Below, in pieces: positions 61,664-64,000 of a stretch of 64,000 bases of DNA. The number at the start of each line of letters is the position of its first letter. Within the stretch, counting starts at the first letter, position 1. The DNA comes from Candidatus Woesearchaeota archaeon (GTDB lineage Archaea; Nanobdellota; Nanobdellia; Woesearchaeales; JAFGLG01). The stretch spans positions 38,374-102,373 of the forward strand of contig JAFGLG010000006.1 of assembly GCA_016928155.1 (NCBI GenBank), read 5' to 3'. Position numbers and translations under genes: made by a program. The notes beneath the pieces are model-generated. The model did not search any database, was not told where the DNA came from, and saw only the letters and a program-made list of their open reading frames with translations.

Positions 61664-63391
61664 TCATTCTTCTGACAGTGTCGATACATCCCCTATCTCC
61701 TGGCCGAGTTCTTTTGCTTTGAGCATCCTCCTCATTATCTTCCCTGATCTTGTCTTTGGCAGCTTTTCGACAACCTCTATCTCTCGGGGATAGGCGTGCC
61801 CTGCAAGGTGCTGCTTGACGAAATTCTTGATATCATCATATAGCTTCTTATCATAGCTGTATCCAGGGTTTAATACGACGAATGCCTTGATGATCTCCCC
61901 GCGGACCTCATCAGGCTTCCCTATCACTCCGGCCTCTGCTATCGCTGGATGCTCTAGCAGTGCGCTCTCGACTTCAAATGGCCCGACCCTCTCTCCGCTT
62001 GTCTTTATCACATCGTCTGCGCGCCCTATGAACCAGAAGTATCCGTCTTCGTCTTTCCTCGCCCTGTCGCCTGAGACATACCAGCCCTTCATGAAGTAGC
62101 TTTCATACTTCTCGGGTTTCTTGTATATCTCTTTCATCATTGAGGGCCATCCTGGCATGAATGCGAGATTGCCTTCTTTCCCTGGACCCAGTTCATCTCC
62201 TTGGTCGTCGATTATTGCTGCAGACAGTCCCGGGAAAGGTTTCCCCATGCTTCCGAGTCTTATGTCCATGCAGGGGTAGTTTGCCATCAGTATCCCTCCT
62301 GTCTCTGTCTGCCACCAGGTATCATGGAATGCAAGTCCGAATTCCTTGAGGCCCCATCTTATTGCCTCTGGATTGAGCGGCTCGCCGACAGATGCGAGAT
62401 GTCTCAGCGAGCCCAGGTCATACTTCTTACCTGTCTCGCTCTTTTTCTGCATCAGCATCCTTATTGCTGTCGGTGCTGTGTACCAGACATTCACTTTGTA
62501 TTTCTCGATGACCGAATACCATGCATCTAGGGAGAACTTCCCTGCATAGATCACCTGTGTTGCCTTGTTTGACCATGGCCCCAGTATCTCATAGGCTATC
62601 CCTGTCACCCATCCTGGGTCTGCTGTGCACCAGTAGATGTCGTCTTCATGCACATCCAGCACCCATTTTGCCGTGAGGTGGTCATGGGCTATCGCATGAT
62701 GCTTATGGATCACTCCCTTTGGTTTGCCTGTTGTGCCCGAGGTGTAGAGCATGAAGGCGCTGTCATCCTTGCCCATGTGTTCTGTCTCGAATTCTTCGCT
62801 GGCTGAGTCCATCTCGCTCCAGTAGCTTATGCCTCCTTCCGGATCCCCGCCGTCGATCAGCATCACATGCTTGAGGTTGGGCAGTTTATTCATTACCTTG
62901 TCAAGCCTTTCCTTTAGCTCTTTGTTGGTGACTATCGCGACAGCCTCGCTGTCGCCGAGCCTGTCGTAGAGAGCATCTGGTCCGAAGGCAGAGAAGAGTG
63001 TTCCTGCTATCGCGCCTGCCTTGAGTGCCCCCAGGAAGGATATGTATAGTTCTGGCACTCTTGGAAGGAAGAGGAATACTTTTTCTCCTCTTTTCACCCC
63101 GAGTTTCCTGATGGCATTCGCAAATTTGTTTGTGAGTTTTTTCATGTCTGAGAAGCTGTATTTTCTTTCCCAGCTCCCGTCGGTCCAGATGAGTGCTGTC
63201 TTGCCGCCGATTGAAGGGACATGCCTGTCTATGGCATTGTGCGCAGCATTCATCTTGCCGTCTTCAAAGAATTCAAGCTCTTTGTCAGCTATTGACCGGT
63301 CGAATGATGATCTTGCTGTATCATAGTCTTTCAGGTTGCATTTTTGGAGGCCTTTTATCCTCTCTGGCGAGTCTTTTTTCAGGATTTCCAC
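61664..63391 (-). CDS. acsA: AMP-forming acetyl-CoA synthetase-like ligase
   Basis: A 575-residue ANL-superfamily acyl-CoA synthetase. Seen: P-loop YTSGTTGKPKG, DTWWQTETGG (the Trp of acetate-specific enzymes), SGDRARKDEDGYFWFIGR and the C-terminal catalytic Lys in KTRSGKIMRR. It converts acetate, ATP and CoA to acetyl-CoA. It has the length of the AcsA type rather than the longer Acs. The start is GTG 63391, with GAGGTG 5 nt upstream. It is divergent from a TrmB-like regulator. Confidence 0.93.
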   Translation of the reverse strand: MEILKKDSPERIKGLQKCNLKDYDTARSSFDRSIADKELEFFEDGKMNAAHNAIDRHVPSIGGKTALIWTDGSWERKYSFSDMKKLTNKFANAIRKLGVKRGEKVFLFLPRVPELYISFLGALKAGAIAGTLFSAFGPDALYDRLGDSEAVAIVTNKELKERLDKVMNKLPNLKHVMLIDGGDPEGGISYWSEMDSASEEFETEHMGKDDSAFMLYTSGTTGKPKGVIHKHHAIAHDHLTAKWVLDVHEDDIYWCTADPGWVTGIAYEILGPWSNKATQVIYAGKFSLDAWYSVIEKYKVNVWYTAPTAIRMLMQKKSETGKKYDLGSLRHLASVGEPLNPEAIRWGLKEFGLAFHDTWWQTETGGILMANYPCMDIRLGSMGKPFPGLSAAIIDDQGDELGPGKEGNLAFMPGWPSMMKEIYKKPEKYESYFMKGWYVSGDRARKDEDGYFWFIGRADDVIKTSGERVGPFEVESALLEHPAIAEAGVIGKPDEVRGEIIKAFVVLNPGYSYDKKLYDDIKNFVKQHLAGHAYPREIEVVEKLPKTRSGKIMRRMLKAKELGQEIGDVSTLSEE

Positions 63392-63835
63392 TATAGCACC
63401 TCGGGGCTTTTTATACCCCCTATTCCGGGTTTACTTAAAAGTTTTGCCCATTTGTCTTCAGTGTCATTTGTCCCCATTATTTTTTGGTCATCATTTATTT
63501 TGAGAAAAAGGTCTTGTTTAAAAACTATTTTTAAAGAACAGCGTGGTCATATTTGGTTTGTCTGTGACTTTACTGTGGCTTATCAGATGAAAGAAGACAA
63601 TATGCTTATCAGATAATATCTGTATTCTATTTGTTTTTATCTGCATAATGCTTGTTTTTATCTGCATAATATTTGTTTTCTACTCCGGAGTCGTGAAGTG
63701 ATTTTCCCTGTTTTTTCCTCTTATCAGAAGATAAAATGTGTAATTTAGTTTGCGGGTGAAAAAACGTAATATATTAATAGTAGTGGCATGTAAGGATTAC
63801 TGGACTTTTGTCTTATAAAAAGGAGGGGGAGTGAA
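63392..63835. promoter_or_regulatory. acsA-TrmB intergenic region with repeated motifs
   Basis: 444 bases. CTTATCAGA occurs three times (near 63583, 63605 and 63722). A 21-nt unit, TGTTTTTATCTGCATAAT plus 3 nt, is repeated in tandem at 63632-63652 and 63653-63673. The repeats lie between two divergent genes, one a TrmB-type regulator, so they are good operator candidates. No gene is supported. Confidence 0.5.
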
Positions 63836-64000
63836 ATGATTGTCAAAGAAGAGTTTTTGAGCAGATTGAGAAGGTATTTTTCGCTGAATCTATATGAAGT
63901 TAAGATTTGGGCGGCGTTGTTGTCGAGGGGTGTGTCGACTGCTGGTGAGCTTTCTGATATCGCTAATGTTCCCAGGTCAAGGAGCTATGATGTTCTTGAA
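63836..64000 (+). CDS. TrmB-like transcriptional regulator, 3' end outside window
   Basis: Only the first 55 codons are present. The product starts MIVKEEFLSRLRRYF, with LNLYEVKIWAALLSRGVSTAGEL and IANVPRSRSYDVLE. This is the TrmB-family winged helix, in which the Ser/Arg-Tyr segment is the recognition helix. A very strong ribosome-binding site (AGGAGGGGGAG) precedes the ATG. TrmB proteins usually sense sugars; its divergent neighbour acsA suggests control of acetate use. Confidence 0.8.
   Translation, partial: MIVKEEFLSRLRRYFSLNLYEVKIWAALLSRGVSTAGELSDIANVPRSRSYDVLE

Noticed and set aside
63440-63490. Second C/D sRNA on the minus strand (ATGATGA...CTGA)
   Set aside because: Only one C and one D box, with no terminal stem or internal boxes.
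63344-63616. 90-codon plus-strand frame at the acsA start
   Set aside because: It overlaps the acsA start region antisense and runs into the repeated intergenic motifs; no ribosome-binding site.
63632-63673. Start of a CRISPR array
   Set aside because: The two 21-nt units are directly adjacent with no spacers.

Overview
The window reads as about 64 kb of a DPANN archaeal chromosome, most like Woesearchaeota/Pacearchaeota. This taxonomic guess is an inference from gene content. The archaeal information machinery is clear: Orc1/Cdc6, RfcS, VAT/Cdc48, PAN, GatD/GatE, Pelota, TruD, archaeal TyrRS, RtcB with archease, Ygr210-type GTPase, and tRNA genes with introns. It is mixed with bacterial-type enzymes (SerRS, GlmS/GlmM, Acs). 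Genes are densely packed, often with 4-nt ATGA overlaps. There are both Shine-Dalgarno starts (GGTG/GGAGG) and leaderless starts about 25 nt after a TATA box. No CRISPR array, insertion sequence or rRNA was seen.

Layout: 0-8.6 kb: a transglutaminase-like protein cut by the window edge, DRG GTPase, PIN-ATPase-KH protein, SerRS, two small membrane proteins, an unassigned structured element and Orc1/Cdc6. 8.8-9.65 kb: acylphosphatase divergent from a probable small-protein operon ending in a hairpin plus T-run. 9.7-13.2 kb: Sua5, a phosphoesterase, and RtcB between a canonical archease and a divergent archease-like protein. 13.2-19.8 kb: membrane and pilin-like proteins, tRNA-Val, radical SAM, TatD, DsbA and a membrane winged-helix protein. 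19.8-26 kb: VAT, NIF3, GatD, GatE. 26-28.4 kb: a glycosidase-like gene, a tRNA-Arg(CCU) gene that appears to carry three introns, and TruD.

28.4-36.4 kb is one minus-strand run: GlmM, an inositol-monophosphatase-like enzyme, a three-gene citryl-CoA synthetase/lyase set, a GlmU-like enzyme and GlmS. It would make UDP-GlcNAc and convert citrate to acetyl-CoA plus oxaloacetate. 36.7-45.4 kb: a winged-helix regulator fused to an S-layer-like domain, adenylate kinase, tRNA-Thr with intron, the Ygr210-type GTPase, an Era-like GTPase/DUF2073/Zn-ribbon/macro set, a C/D sRNA candidate, an HExxH protein and PAN. 45.7-50.5 kb: TyrRS, TldD, TldE and an aminopeptidase P-like enzyme in one run. 50.8-52.9 kb: PRC-barrel protein, RfcS and a coiled-coil protein.

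52.9-60.2 kb is an apparent five-gene envelope operon: a membrane-anchored beta-repeat protein, a 1041-residue polytopic membrane protein with an extracellular lytic-transglycosylase (SLT) domain, and three paralogous lipoproteins. I consider this and the three-intron tRNA, with the RtcB/archease cluster that could ligate its exons, the most interesting content. The window ends with Pelota, acetyl-CoA synthetase and the start of a TrmB-like regulator.
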